Assembly: GCA_045650185.1 (NCBI GenBank)
Contig: JAZRQY010000013.1
Span: 1 to 60,232 of the forward strand
Reading direction: 5' to 3'
Length of the DNA stretch: 60,232 bases
From: Scatosoma sp045650185
GTDB taxonomy: Bacteria; Bacillota; Clostridia; Christensenellales; Borkfalkiaceae
Every line of letters begins with the position of its first letter. Position 1 is the stretch's first letter. Made by a program: the position numbers and the translations under genes. The notes beneath the pieces are model-generated. The model ran no database searches and was not told where the DNA came from. It saw only the letters and a program-made list of their open reading frames with translations. Positions 8,808-15,777 of this stretch are shown here, piece after piece.

Positions 8808-10027
8808 GAATATTTTTTGCGCGGCACGGTCAGGTACTACCCAAAAGCTATTATCAAGGCAATGCTTCTTTGCCTGTAGGGAATTCTGCGCTCAGCGAGC
8901 TTGGGAATACGCAGGCATATTTACTTGGCAAGCGTTTAAAGGAATTAGGCTTTAACGGTATCATTTATTCTTCGCCGTACGATAGAACGATGCAGACGGC
9001 AGACATCGTCGCAAGGGAGGTTGGCGCAAAGGTTGTCCCTGTGATTGATTTGCATGAAATCTCTAACGTAAAAGAGCCCACACAGCGCACCGTAGGCAGC
9101 GGCGCGGATATTCTTGCGAAATACCCCTCTGCCGTGGTTGAGTTGGATAAGGAATATACTTGGCATGAGGAAAAGGCAGAGGACGTTGCCGACGTCACGC
9201 ACCGCGTGAAAGAGTGTTTGCAACCGCTTTTGTCAGGGTTGCCTAAGGATAAGGACGTGTTGTTGGTCGCGCATGCGGCAACGGCGGTTGTACTTAGACA
9301 TCTGTTCAACGTCGAAAAAGAGAATATGGGTTTCCATTGGAATTGTCATTTGTCCTTGCTGTATTCCACGGACGGGGAAAAGTACGCCTGCGACGTTCGT
9401 CACTTGCCGGAAACGGCGCTGACTGGAAATTCTTTGATTTATTTAGATAATAAATCAAAATTCGACCAAGCGATAGTGGATGCAAAGAGCTTTTTACAGT
9501 CAAATAAAGGAACGAAGGTATTGCATATCAGCGATACCCATTCTGCGAACTATGGCTACTATCAAAAGCTGTTTGAGGAGCTTCGTCCGGACGTCATCAT
9601 CCATACTGGCGACCTCGCGGACGAGCTGAAAGCAGGGCGTATCGAGGCGATGAGGCCGTACTGGAAAGAGGCTGCTCCGGTGGTTATTAAGATGATGGAG
9701 CGCACGCCTGCGCGCGTGATTATCGTGCCGGGGAACAATGATATAGAAGACGTTCTTTCGGGGCTGGTTGAACGCGCGGAAGTAATGCCACGCAATACGG
9801 TATTGTCGTTAGGTGGCAAAAAATTCCTTCTCTGTCACGAGCTGAACCGTCTGGACGAGAGTATCGAGGCAGACGTTTGTCTGTACGGGCACGGTTTGAC
9901 TGGCGAAACGCGCACGCCTGACGATAACGAGCGTGACGGGAAACGTTATTACAACGCTTGTTGGGGTGTATCCTTGCACATACCTGAACAGGGTGCAAGT
10001 ATGCTTCTTCCCAAAGTACAGATTTAA
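8804..10027 (+). CDS. Histidine phosphatase - metallophosphoesterase fusion
   Basis: 407 residues with two different phosphoesterase folds. Residues 1-200 are a histidine phosphatase: FARHGQ supplies the RHG catalytic triplet, SSPYDRTMQTADIVA is the usual second block, and VAHAATAVVLRHL carries the second catalytic histidine. From residue 239 a calcineurin-like metallophosphoesterase begins: ISDTHS, HTGDLAD, VPGNND, CHE and YGHGLTGE. The final GHxH motif is changed to GHGL, so one usual metal ligand is absent. It starts inside the stop codon of the PHP-like gene (ATGA). No signal peptide. The substrate is unknown; a shared or sequentially dephosphorylated phosphoester is an inference. Confidence 0.85.
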   Translation: MRIFFARHGQVLPKSYYQGNASLPVGNSALSELGNTQAYLLGKRLKELGFNGIIYSSPYDRTMQTADIVAREVGAKVVPVIDLHEISNVKEPTQRTVGSGADILAKYPSAVVELDKEYTWHEEKAEDVADVTHRVKECLQPLLSGLPKDKDVLLVAHAATAVVLRHLFNVEKENMGFHWNCHLSLLYSTDGEKYACDVRHLPETALTGNSLIYLDNKSKFDQAIVDAKSFLQSNKGTKVLHISDTHSANYGYYQKLFEELRPDVIIHTGDLADELKAGRIEAMRPYWKEAAPVVIKMMERTPARVIIVPGNNDIEDVLSGLVERAEVMPRNTVLSLGGKKFLLCHELNRLDESIEADVCLYGHGLTGETRTPDDNERDGKRYYNACWGVSLHIPEQGASMLLPKVQI

Positions 10028-10037
10028 TCGAACTTTT

Positions 10038-10076
10038 AAGCTTGCGGCGGTAGGGAAACCAACCGCCGCGAGGCTT
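10038..10076 (+). other. GC-rich hairpin without a U tract
   Basis: Bases 10038-10051 (aagcttgcggcggt) pair with 10062-10076 with one bulge. No T run follows, so it may stabilise the 3' end of the upstream mRNA or act as a weak terminator. The rest of the 200-base gap up to the tRNA cluster holds only the promoter below. Confidence 0.5.
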
Positions 10077-10164
10077 GATACGTGGCAGTTTTTCGGGGAA
10101 AATCAAACGAAATCAAAAGTAAGAAAATTTTTTGATATTTTTACGAAAAATGGCATAATTTTGT

Positions 10165-10193
10165 TTGACAATTTCAAAAAATCGTGTTATTAT
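10165..10193 (+). promoter_or_regulatory. Promoter of the tRNA cluster
   Basis: A perfect TTGACA, a 17-base spacer and TATTAT lie about 38 bases before the first tRNA. Confidence 0.8.
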
Positions 10194-10231
10194 ATACAAG
10201 CGTTGTTGGTACGGAACTGCAACAAAAACAT

Positions 10232-10305
<74 letters not shown>

Positions 10306-10333
10306 AATTTAAGCGGGCGCTACGTATCAATAT

Positions 10334-10410
10334 GCGCCTGTAGCTCAGTTGGATAGAGCAACGGCCTTCTAAGCCGTGTGTCAGGAGTTCGAATCTCTTC
10401 AGGCGCACCA
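10334..10410 (+). tRNA. tRNA-Arg(TCT)
   Basis: The acceptor GCGCCTG pairs with CAGGCGC; the anticodon loop CTTCTAA reads TCT; CCA is encoded. Confidence 0.96.
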
Positions 10411-10419
10411 AAAATAAAT

Positions 10420-10497
10420 GGCGGGCTTAGCTCAGTTGGTTAGAGCGCCAGATTGTGGCCCTGGAGGTCGTGAGTTCGATTCTCTCAGCCCGCCCCA
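10420..10497 (+). tRNA. tRNA-His(GTG)
   Basis: The acceptor GCGGGCT pairs with AGCCCGC, with the extra 5' G expected of tRNA-His at 10420 opposite C73. The anticodon loop TTGTGGC reads GTG; CCA is encoded. Confidence 0.95.
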
Positions 10498-10507
10498 TTT
10501 ATTATAC

Positions 10508-10583
10508 TGGGGTGTCGCCAAGTGGTTAAGGCACCGGATTTTGATTCCGGCATTCGTAGGTTCAAATCCTGCCACCCCAGCCA
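10508..10583 (+). tRNA. tRNA-Gln(TTG)
   Basis: The acceptor TGGGGTG pairs with CACCCCA; the anticodon loop TTTTGAT reads TTG; CCA is encoded. Confidence 0.95.
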
Positions 10584-10604
10584 GAAATGGCACGACGACA
10601 AAAT

Positions 10605-10680
10605 GGCCCATTAGCTCAGACGGTAGAGCACTTGACTTTTAATCAAGGTGTCCGGAGTTCGAATCTCCGATGGACCACCA
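10605..10680 (+). tRNA. tRNA-Lys(TTT)
   Basis: The anticodon loop CTTTTAA reads TTT and CCA is encoded. The acceptor strands GGCCCAT and ATGGACC leave a C-A mismatch at position 3:70; all other pairs form. Confidence 0.94.
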
Positions 10681-10685
10681 TATGT

Positions 10686-10761
10686 GTACCTTTAGCTCAG
10701 TTGGTAGAGCAACTGACTCTTAATCAGTGGGCCCAGGGTTCGAGTCCCTGAAGGTGCACCA
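10686..10761 (+). tRNA. tRNA-Lys(CTT)
   Basis: The acceptor GTACCTT pairs with AAGGTGC through one U-G wobble; the anticodon loop CTCTTAA reads CTT; CCA is encoded. Its last 17 bases before the discriminator (10741-10757) recur exactly at 11143-11159 in the repeat region downstream. Confidence 0.95.
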
Positions 10762-10798
10762 GGAAAAACGACAGGTTTCATACCTGTCGTTTTTTCCT
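10762..10798 (+). terminator. Terminator of the tRNA cluster (hairpin copy 1)
   Basis: The stem aaaaacgacagg/cctgtcgttttt has a tttcata loop and a T run directly after the CCA of tRNA-Lys(CTT). The same hairpin recurs at 10970-11003 and 11167-11202. Confidence 0.92.
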
Positions 10799-10966
10799 GT
10801 TTGGTGCAATCTTCATGGCGAGAAACCTGCGTATTCATCCAGGGTTCGCGCGAGCGATACGGCAAGAATAGGTATGGTTATTACGGCATAAGTTGACGCC
10901 GTGTCGCGCTGCTTTGCCGCTTGCGGCAAATACCCGTTAGCGCAACGCGCGTAGAAGGTGCTACCC
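10799..10966 (+). repeat. tRNA-derived foldback element E1
   Basis: A 168-base non-coding element between two copies of the same terminator hairpin. Its left arm (TTGGTGCAATCTTCA, 10801-10815) is nearly the reverse complement of the tRNA-Lys(CTT) 3' end, and its right arm (GAAGGTGC at 10954-10961, then TACC) is nearly a direct copy of that end, so the two arms can pair. Inside are GTATTC plus GGTTCGCGCGAGC (10831-10855), TAAGT (10889-10893) and a perfect 8-bp hairpin at 10913-10930. The same blocks recur in the same order in E3 beside tRNA-Ala. No credible ORF crosses it. Confidence 0.7.
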
Positions 10967-10969
10967 TAG

Positions 10970-11003
10970 AAAAACGACAGGTTTCATGCCTGTCGTTTTT
11001 TCC
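10970..11003 (+). terminator. Hairpin copy 2, closing element E1
   Basis: Identical stem to copy 1 with one loop change (tttcatg). It is preceded by gaaggtgctaccctag, a corrupted tRNA 3' end. Confidence 0.85.
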
Positions 11004-11166
11004 TGCTACGCGGATTGAAGGGACTCGAGGGGGGGAGCCGCGAACGAGAGTGAGCGCTTTGCCAACGGAGATATGGTTTGGGGGAGCTGGAGGGCAAAGC
11101 AAACGATTGATAATCGTTTGGCGGGGCGCGCCGCTAAAGGCGCGAGTCCCTGAAGGTGCTACCCTA
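11004..11166 (+). repeat. tRNA-derived foldback element E2
   Basis: A second non-coding segment between terminator copies 2 and 3. The left arm AGGGACTCG (11019-11027) is the exact reverse complement of CGAGTCCCT (11143-11151). That right arm extends to a 17-base exact copy of tRNA-Lys(CTT) positions 10741-10757. A perfect palindrome (CAAACGATT, loop GAT) lies at 11100-11120. The interior shares little with E1 beyond a short inverted GTTCGCG. A long plus-strand frame crosses it but only repeats the hairpin as peptide and is rejected as coding. Confidence 0.6.
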
Positions 11167-11202
11167 GAAAAACGACAGGTTTCATACCTGTCGTTTTTTC
11201 CT
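11167..11202 (+). terminator. Hairpin copy 3, closing element E2
   Basis: Same stem and loop as copy 1, followed by a T run, 33 bases before the promoter of the P-loop kinase gene. Confidence 0.85.
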
Positions 11203-11235
11203 TTGCTTTTACGCAAATTGTTTTTGCGTATTCTA

Positions 11236-11264
11236 TTGACTTTTATCTATGAAATAGTTATAAT
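11236..11264 (+). promoter_or_regulatory. Promoter of the P-loop kinase gene
   Basis: TTGACT, a 17-base spacer and a perfect TATAAT. The upstream in-frame ATG at 11263 falls inside the -10 box, which rules it out as a start. Confidence 0.8.
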
Positions 11265-11298
11265 GGATATAATCAACGATTTACGGCAAGGGAAAATC

Positions 11299-11811
11299 AT
11301 GAAAAAGAAATTAGTTGTCATTATTAACGGCTCTGGTGGGGTAGGCAAGGATAGCTTATGCGCGGCGGTGGAAAAGGCGATGCCTACCATCAATATTTCT
11401 TCCATCGATCCCATTAAGGATATTGCAAGATACGCAGGCTGGGACGGAACGAAGGACGATGCGGGTAGACTGCTCTTGGTGGAATTAAAGCAAGCGTTCG
11501 TTCGCTACAACGATTTGCCCTTAAAGTTCTTGTGTCAGCAATACGAGCAGTTTTTGAACAGCGAAAACGTCGTATTGTTTGTGCACATTCGTGAGCCCGA
11601 GGAAATCGCTAAGTTTAAGGCATGCGTGAAGGATGCAATCTGCAAGGCGATTTTAATCACTCGCGACACGCATAAGGAGTGGAAAAACACTTCCGATTCG
11701 GGCGTGAACGATTACGAATACGATTGCTATTTTGAAAACAACCGCCCCTTAGAGGAATCGGGCGCAGCCTTCGTTGGGCTCATTGCCGACATTTTAGAAA
11801 AACAGGAATAA
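11299..11811 (+). CDS. P-loop kinase, (d)NMP kinase-like
   Basis: 170 residues. The N-terminus carries a Walker A variant GSGGVGKDS; the GKDS form is seen in deoxynucleoside-monophosphate kinases and phosphomevalonate-kinase-type proteins. The later VLFVHIREPEE block looks like Walker B plus lid. It most likely phosphorylates a small metabolite or nucleotide, but the substrate cannot be read from sequence. The start at 11299 has aaggg six bases upstream and lies 35 bases after the -10 box; the longer frame starting in the repeat region is spurious. It stands alone between the tRNA repeats and a convergent operon. Confidence 0.75.
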   Translation: MKKKLVVIINGSGGVGKDSLCAAVEKAMPTINISSIDPIKDIARYAGWDGTKDDAGRLLLVELKQAFVRYNDLPLKFLCQQYEQFLNSENVVLFVHIREPEEIAKFKACVKDAICKAILITRDTHKEWKNTSDSGVNDYEYDCYFENNRPLEESGAAFVGLIADILEKQE

Positions 11812-11849
11812 CAACGGCTTATAAAAAGTTTGGCTTACATACAAATGCA

Positions 11850-11888
11850 AAAAAATAACCCCTACTTCTTCTAGAAGTGGGGGTTAAT
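11850..11888. terminator. Bidirectional terminator
   Basis: aacccctacttct pairs with agaagtgggggtt around a tct loop, with a T tract on both strands. It ends the kinase gene on plus and the DUF3021 operon on minus. Confidence 0.85.
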
Positions 11889-11895
11889 CTTTTCC

Positions 11896-12330
11896 TTATA
11901 CGCCTTGTTGTTTCTTTTTTAAGGTTTCGTTCAGTTTCCCTGTGTTTCTCTTAATGATTAAATAAATGATTGCCCAAATCACTAAATATCCTACGATAAA
12001 AATCACCGTAAATACGATAACGGGTATAATGCCGCCGTCCAGCCAATCGTTCAGAAGATAGGTGGCTAAGTATCCAAGGTACAACACGACACCGTGTAAT
12101 AGGATTGCAGCCATAAGTGGCAGACGCTCGACTTGGTAGATGGCGGTAATACCACCTGCGATGAAGGCGAGTGCGGTCAATGAAAATATACCGATGCACA
12201 TCTGTTCAACGGTTAAGGTTTCGACGACGCCAAAGCCTTTTAAGAATAGATAGATAACGGCTAACACAAGCGGTCCAAATCCGCAAACAACTACGCCTCG
12301 GCGTAAAAAATCTATAATAAACTTTTTCAT
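11896..12330 (-). CDS. DUF3021-family membrane protein
   Basis: 144 residues with four predicted membrane helices. The typical opening MKKFIIDFLRRGVVV and the hydrophobic pattern match DUF3021, a family usually encoded beside a LytTR regulator. Here it overlaps that regulator's stop by four bases (ATGA) and is the last gene of a four-gene minus-strand operon. The family is thought to take part with the LytTR protein in controlling the neighbouring exporter; the mechanism is unknown. Its charged C-terminus (KLNETLKKKQQGV) would lie in the cytoplasm. Confidence 0.8.
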   Translation of the reverse strand: MKKFIIDFLRRGVVVCGFGPLVLAVIYLFLKGFGVVETLTVEQMCIGIFSLTALAFIAGGITAIYQVERLPLMAAILLHGVVLYLGYLATYLLNDWLDGGIIPVIVFTVIFIVGYLVIWAIIYLIIKRNTGKLNETLKKKQQGV

Positions 12331-12770
12331 ATACCTTCATACCTCCTTTTGATTTCAGCAAAACATCTTCTGGAAACGTACTCTTTATATCCGCAATAGA
12401 AGACGGCGTCCACGCCGCCGCTAAAGACGGCGTCAAATCGCAAAATGCGGTGCTCGTTTGCAAGGGCAGACTTATTAATGCGGATAAAATACGTTGGTAA
12501 GATGTCCTCTAATTCTTGAAGATTATATTTAAGGTAATATTGCTTGCCGTTCCTATCCACGGCGACTACTTTTCTATCGAGAATTGTAATGCACTCAATG
12601 TCTTCAAAGGCAAGTTTTTTAATTTCTTCCTCTCGCCTTCCCATAACAAAGCCTGCCCCTGAATAGTTCTGCGCGAGGTCTTCTATCGCCTTCGTTAGTG
12701 AGCTAGGGGCGTGGGCAATTACGATAATTTCTTCTTCCACGTCCTTGTCGATAATTAGTTTATACTTCAT
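12327..12770 (-). CDS. LytTR-domain transcriptional regulator
   Basis: 147 residues with no receiver domain. An N-terminal segment of about 45 residues is followed by a LytTR DNA-binding domain: IKKLAFEDIECITILDRKV, the YYLKYNLQELEDILP block, FIRINKSALAN and EYVSRRCFAEIKRRY at the C-terminus. Stand-alone LytTR proteins paired with DUF3021 commonly control their own operon. It lies 12 bases after the ABC permease gene and overlaps the DUF3021 gene, so it probably regulates this ABC exporter operon. The inducing signal is unknown. Confidence 0.88.
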   Translation of the reverse strand: MKYKLIIDKDVEEEIIVIAHAPSSLTKAIEDLAQNYSGAGFVMGRREEEIKKLAFEDIECITILDRKVVAVDRNGKQYYLKYNLQELEDILPTYFIRINKSALANEHRILRFDAVFSGGVDAVFYCGYKEYVSRRCFAEIKRRYEGI

Positions 12771-12782
12771 TTTTGAATATCC

Positions 12783-13514
12783 TTACTGTTTTTTCATTTG
12801 CCTGAGGAAACAGAACACGGCAAGTGCCGTTATCGCTACGCCATACAAAACGATTGGCAAAATATGCGTGGCTATAAGAGTAAAATCTCCGATAAATAAT
12901 GCTTTTCCCATTTCCACCGCGTGAAGGAATGGCAGCAGGTTTGCTATTTTCTCGAAGACGCCGCCTACAAGACTTAAATCAAACCACACGCCCGAAAGCC
13001 ACGCGGATAAATTTGTGAGTAGTGCTCCGCATATACCGCCAACCTGCTTCACGCCCAAAATACTGCCGCACAAAACTCCAAGGGCGATGAAAAATATTGC
13101 CGTAGGAATTGTACTGATTACTGCGTAAATAATGTTTATGCTTATCGTAAGCCCCAAGGGGATAGCAAACAGATAACAGATGAGTGTCTGTCCGATTGCA
13201 ATCGGCAGTAGCGGCAACATATACCCCATGATGAAATCAAATCCCGTAAGAGGCGTTGTGTATAGTCTTTGCAGAAACGAACTTTCACGGTCTTTGGCGA
13301 CCAGCGTTGCGGAAAACAACGTCATAAAGGACAATCCAAACACGGTAATGCCCGGGGTTAAATTGTCAATTTCGAATAGTTCAACGGGTATATTTGCCTG
13401 TATAGAGGTGAGCAGAAGCAATAACGCCAAGGGGAATCCCAGCCCAAAGCAGAGGTTGATTGGATCTCGAAGTATTTCCTTTGCGCATCTTTTTGCGAAG
13501 GTTAACATTCTCAT
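12783..13514 (-). CDS. ABC-2 type exporter permease
   Basis: 243 residues with about six membrane helices, the ABC-2 layout: a long first helix near residue 20, an extracellular loop (IPVELFEIDNLTPG), a helix pair with the VAKDRESSFLQRLYTTPLTG cytoplasmic segment typical of the family, and a C-terminal helix ending FCFLRQMKKQ. It overlaps the ATPase gene by four bases, so the two proteins form one transporter. Such pairs under LytTR control often export peptides or drugs; the substrate here is not evident. Confidence 0.88.
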   Translation of the reverse strand: MRMLTFAKRCAKEILRDPINLCFGLGFPLALLLLLTSIQANIPVELFEIDNLTPGITVFGLSFMTLFSATLVAKDRESSFLQRLYTTPLTGFDFIMGYMLPLLPIAIGQTLICYLFAIPLGLTISINIIYAVISTIPTAIFFIALGVLCGSILGVKQVGGICGALLTNLSAWLSGVWFDLSLVGGVFEKIANLLPFLHAVEMGKALFIGDFTLIATHILPIVLYGVAITALAVFCFLRQMKKQ

Positions 13515-14239
13515 ACGATTGCCTCCTTCACGATTGCCACGAAAGCCGATTCAAAATCCTTTTCGCCGGTTTGCTTGATTAATTCATCTGCCGTGCCTAC
13601 TGCAAGCAGCTTGCCGTCTTTCATAATCCCGATGCGATCGGAGAGTTTTTCCGCCTCTTCCATATAATGCGTTGTTAAAATAATCGTTGTCTTGCCTTTT
13701 AAGGCTTTGATGATTTCCCAAAGCTCGTGTCTTGCGATTACGTCGAGCCCAAGAGTGGGCTCGTCCAAAAAGAGAATTTCGGGTTCGCTAATCAGCGCCA
13801 TGGCGATACTGACACGCCGTTGCCAGCCTCCTGAAAGTTTACCTGCTTTTCTTTGTAAAACGGTGGAGAGGGCAAGGCGTTTAGAAAGCTCTGCAATCTT
13901 CTCCTTCGTTTTTGTTTTGTCAAAACCATGGATACCGCAAATCAACGCAAGATTTTCCTCTGCGGAAAGGTTGGGGGCGATGGCGGTTTCTTGTGGGGAT
14001 ACGCCGATCAACTGCTTGACTTGTTTAGGCTCTCTTGTGATGCTATAACCACCGACAAGAGCATCGCCGCTTGTAGGACTCGTTAAGCACGAAAGCATTT
14101 TAATTGTAGTGGTCTTGCCTGCGCCGTTAACACCGAGCAGTGAGAATAACTCGCCTTGTCGAATTTCTAAGTCAAGCCCGTCTACGGCGGTTATCTTTTT
14201 GTACTGCTTGACAAGAGCAGTCGTTTTAATTGCGTACAT
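13511..14239 (-). CDS. ABC exporter ATPase
   Basis: Energises the permease encoded next to it. Walker A LLGVNGAGKTTTIKML, the Q-loop in GVSPQETAIAP, signature LSGGWQRRVSIAMAL, Walker B EILFLDEPTLGLD and the switch histidine in LTTHYMEEAE are all intact. The second in-frame ATG (14239) is chosen because ggag lies nine bases before it; the first ATG (14254) has no ribosome site, although it would add only five residues. First gene of the exporter/LytTR/DUF3021 operon. Confidence 0.93.
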   Translation of the reverse strand: MYAIKTTALVKQYKKITAVDGLDLEIRQGELFSLLGVNGAGKTTTIKMLSCLTSPTSGDALVGGYSITREPKQVKQLIGVSPQETAIAPNLSAEENLALICGIHGFDKTKTKEKIAELSKRLALSTVLQRKAGKLSGGWQRRVSIAMALISEPEILFLDEPTLGLDVIARHELWEIIKALKGKTTIILTTHYMEEAEKLSDRIGIMKDGKLLAVGTADELIKQTGEKDFESAFVAIVKEAIV

Positions 14240-14270
14240 TTTAGTAGGCTCCATTTATATTCTTGATGAG

Positions 14271-14276
14271 ATTATA
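14271..14276 (-). promoter_or_regulatory. -10 box of the ABC exporter operon
   Basis: A perfect TATAAT on the minus strand lies 31 bases before the chosen start. No good -35 box is seen at 16-18 bases, so an activator may be needed. Confidence 0.45.
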
Positions 14277-14372
14277 TCATATAATTACGGAAAAATCCAG
14301 CTTTTCGTCTAATCGGTCGCTTTTTAGGTCTTTTCGGTTGCGCCGCAGAGCATTTTTACTATGTAAAAATAA

Positions 14373-14401
14373 TTGACTTTGTCCTTGCATAGTGCTATAA
14401 T
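14373..14401 (+). promoter_or_regulatory. Promoter of the anion permease gene
   Basis: TTGACT, a 17-base spacer and a perfect TATAAT. The predicted transcript start (about 14408) leaves no room to translate from the GTG at 14410 with a ribosome site. Confidence 0.8.
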
Positions 14402-14439
14402 CTAACACCGTGAGGAAATTTTTCAAGGAGCAAACTACG

Positions 14440-15594
14440 GTGGCGATTGCGGCAAAAAAAGACAATCAAATCGGCGAATATTCTCAGCTTTTTGCGGTAT
14501 GCTGGGCGTTTATGAAGAAAAATGCCGTGATGTTCATCGCGTTGCTTGCTGCGGCGATCACCATGATCTTCGTGCCGCCCGACAGCGAGTATCTTTCCTA
14601 TTTCGATTTCAAAACGCTGACCTGTTTATTTTGCACTCTGCTTGTGATTTGCGCGTTGAAAAATATCCGTTTTTTCTATATGTTGGCGCAAAAGATCGTC
14701 CGTTTATTCAAAAATACCCGCGCCTGCGTTTTAGCGCTCGTCTATATTACCTTTTTAGGCTCAATGTTACTTGCAAACGATATGGCGCTATTAACCTTTT
14801 TGCCGCTCGGCTATATCGCCTTAAAGAGTACGGGCAAGGAAAAGCTGATGGCGTTCACCTTTATTATGCAGAATATAGCGGCAAATCTCGGTGGTATGCT
14901 GACGCCGTTCGGCAATCCGCAGAACTTGTATTTGTATACGAAATTTGAAATTCCTACGGGCGAGTTTATGGGCATTATGGCAATCCCGTTTGCGGTGTCG
15001 ATTGCCTTAATCACGGCGTGCTGTTTCCTGTTCGTCAAAGTAGAGCCTATCGAGGTGCAGGGCGAGGAAATTCGTCCTCAGCCCGTCAGGACAATTGTCT
15101 ATCTTGCGTTGTTTGCCTTTTCAATCATCATCGTGTTCCGTGTGATACACTACGTATTCGGTTTGATTTTGATTCCTTTGGCGATACTCTTCTTGGATAG
15201 AAAAGCGTTTAAAAAAGTGGACTATCCGCTCCTTTTGACCTTCGTCTTCTTCTTCGTGTTTGCGGGGAATATGGCAAGGATTGAGGTTGTCCGCACCCTC
15301 TTTTCGGGGCTTTTACAGAAGAACACGCTGCTAGTAAGCGTGCTTTCCTGTCAATGCATCAGCAACGTTCCTTCGGCGATTCTCCTTTCGCAGTTCACGG
15401 ATAATTACCGTCAGTTGTTGCTGGGCGTTAATATAGGTGGGGCAGGCACGCTGATTGCATCGCTTGCCAGCCTTATCACCTTCCGAGAATACGTCAAGCA
15501 CAATCCAACCAAAAGCGGACGATATATTGCGCTGTTTTCGGCGTTCAACTTTTCCTTTTTGATCATTTTAACAGCAATCGCATTTTTTATCTAA
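14440..15594 (+). CDS. SLC13/ArsB-like anion or carboxylate permease
   Basis: 384 residues and about ten membrane helices of the ion-transporter superfamily that includes citrate, dicarboxylate and arsenite carriers. The conserved re-entrant segment NIAANLGGMLTPFGNPQNLY and its C-terminal partner CQCISNVPSAILLSQF are the paired asparagine-proline hairpins typical of this fold. Start chosen: GTG 14440, with aaggag nine bases upstream; GTG 14410 sits at the predicted transcript start. A single-gene unit with its own promoter and terminator. The transported anion cannot be told from the sequence. Confidence 0.8.
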   Translation: MAIAAKKDNQIGEYSQLFAVCWAFMKKNAVMFIALLAAAITMIFVPPDSEYLSYFDFKTLTCLFCTLLVICALKNIRFFYMLAQKIVRLFKNTRACVLALVYITFLGSMLLANDMALLTFLPLGYIALKSTGKEKLMAFTFIMQNIAANLGGMLTPFGNPQNLYLYTKFEIPTGEFMGIMAIPFAVSIALITACCFLFVKVEPIEVQGEEIRPQPVRTIVYLALFAFSIIIVFRVIHYVFGLILIPLAILFLDRKAFKKVDYPLLLTFVFFFVFAGNMARIEVVRTLFSGLLQKNTLLVSVLSCQCISNVPSAILLSQFTDNYRQLLLGVNIGGAGTLIASLASLITFREYVKHNPTKSGRYIALFSAFNFSFLIILTAIAFFI

Positions 15595-15625
15595 AAACAA
15601 TTGACTATTCATTCAAAAGAAATGT

Positions 15626-15653
15626 AACGGGACACTTGGTGTTCCGTTTTTTG
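15626..15653 (+). terminator. Terminator after the permease gene
   Basis: aacgggacac pairs with gtgttccgtt (one wobble) around ttg, with a T run after. Confidence 0.8.
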
Positions 15654-15777
15654 TTTTGGCGCAGGTATGGGTTGAATATCCTTTGGAAACACTTAATTGC
15701 AAGAGGAATGTGTCGTGTTGCGTGGATTGATTTTTGATATAGGGGCGGACGATTCGTTGCGGAAAGGAGAGGGAAAA

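Noticed and set aside
10762..11202. Prophage or island integrated at tRNA-Lys
   Set aside because: The duplicated tRNA end looks like an attachment site, but the segments are under 170 bases and no integrase or phage gene is in the window; kept only as one possible origin of the repeats.
10762..11202. CRISPR array (three regularly spaced repeats)
   Set aside because: Only three copies, spacers near 165-170 bases, and the repeat is a U-tract terminator.
10921..11298. Long N-terminal extension of the P-loop kinase frame, with a repeated peptide EGATLEKRQVS
   Set aside because: The repeat is the translated terminator hairpin; a consensus promoter and ribosome site lie after it, so the gene starts at 11299.
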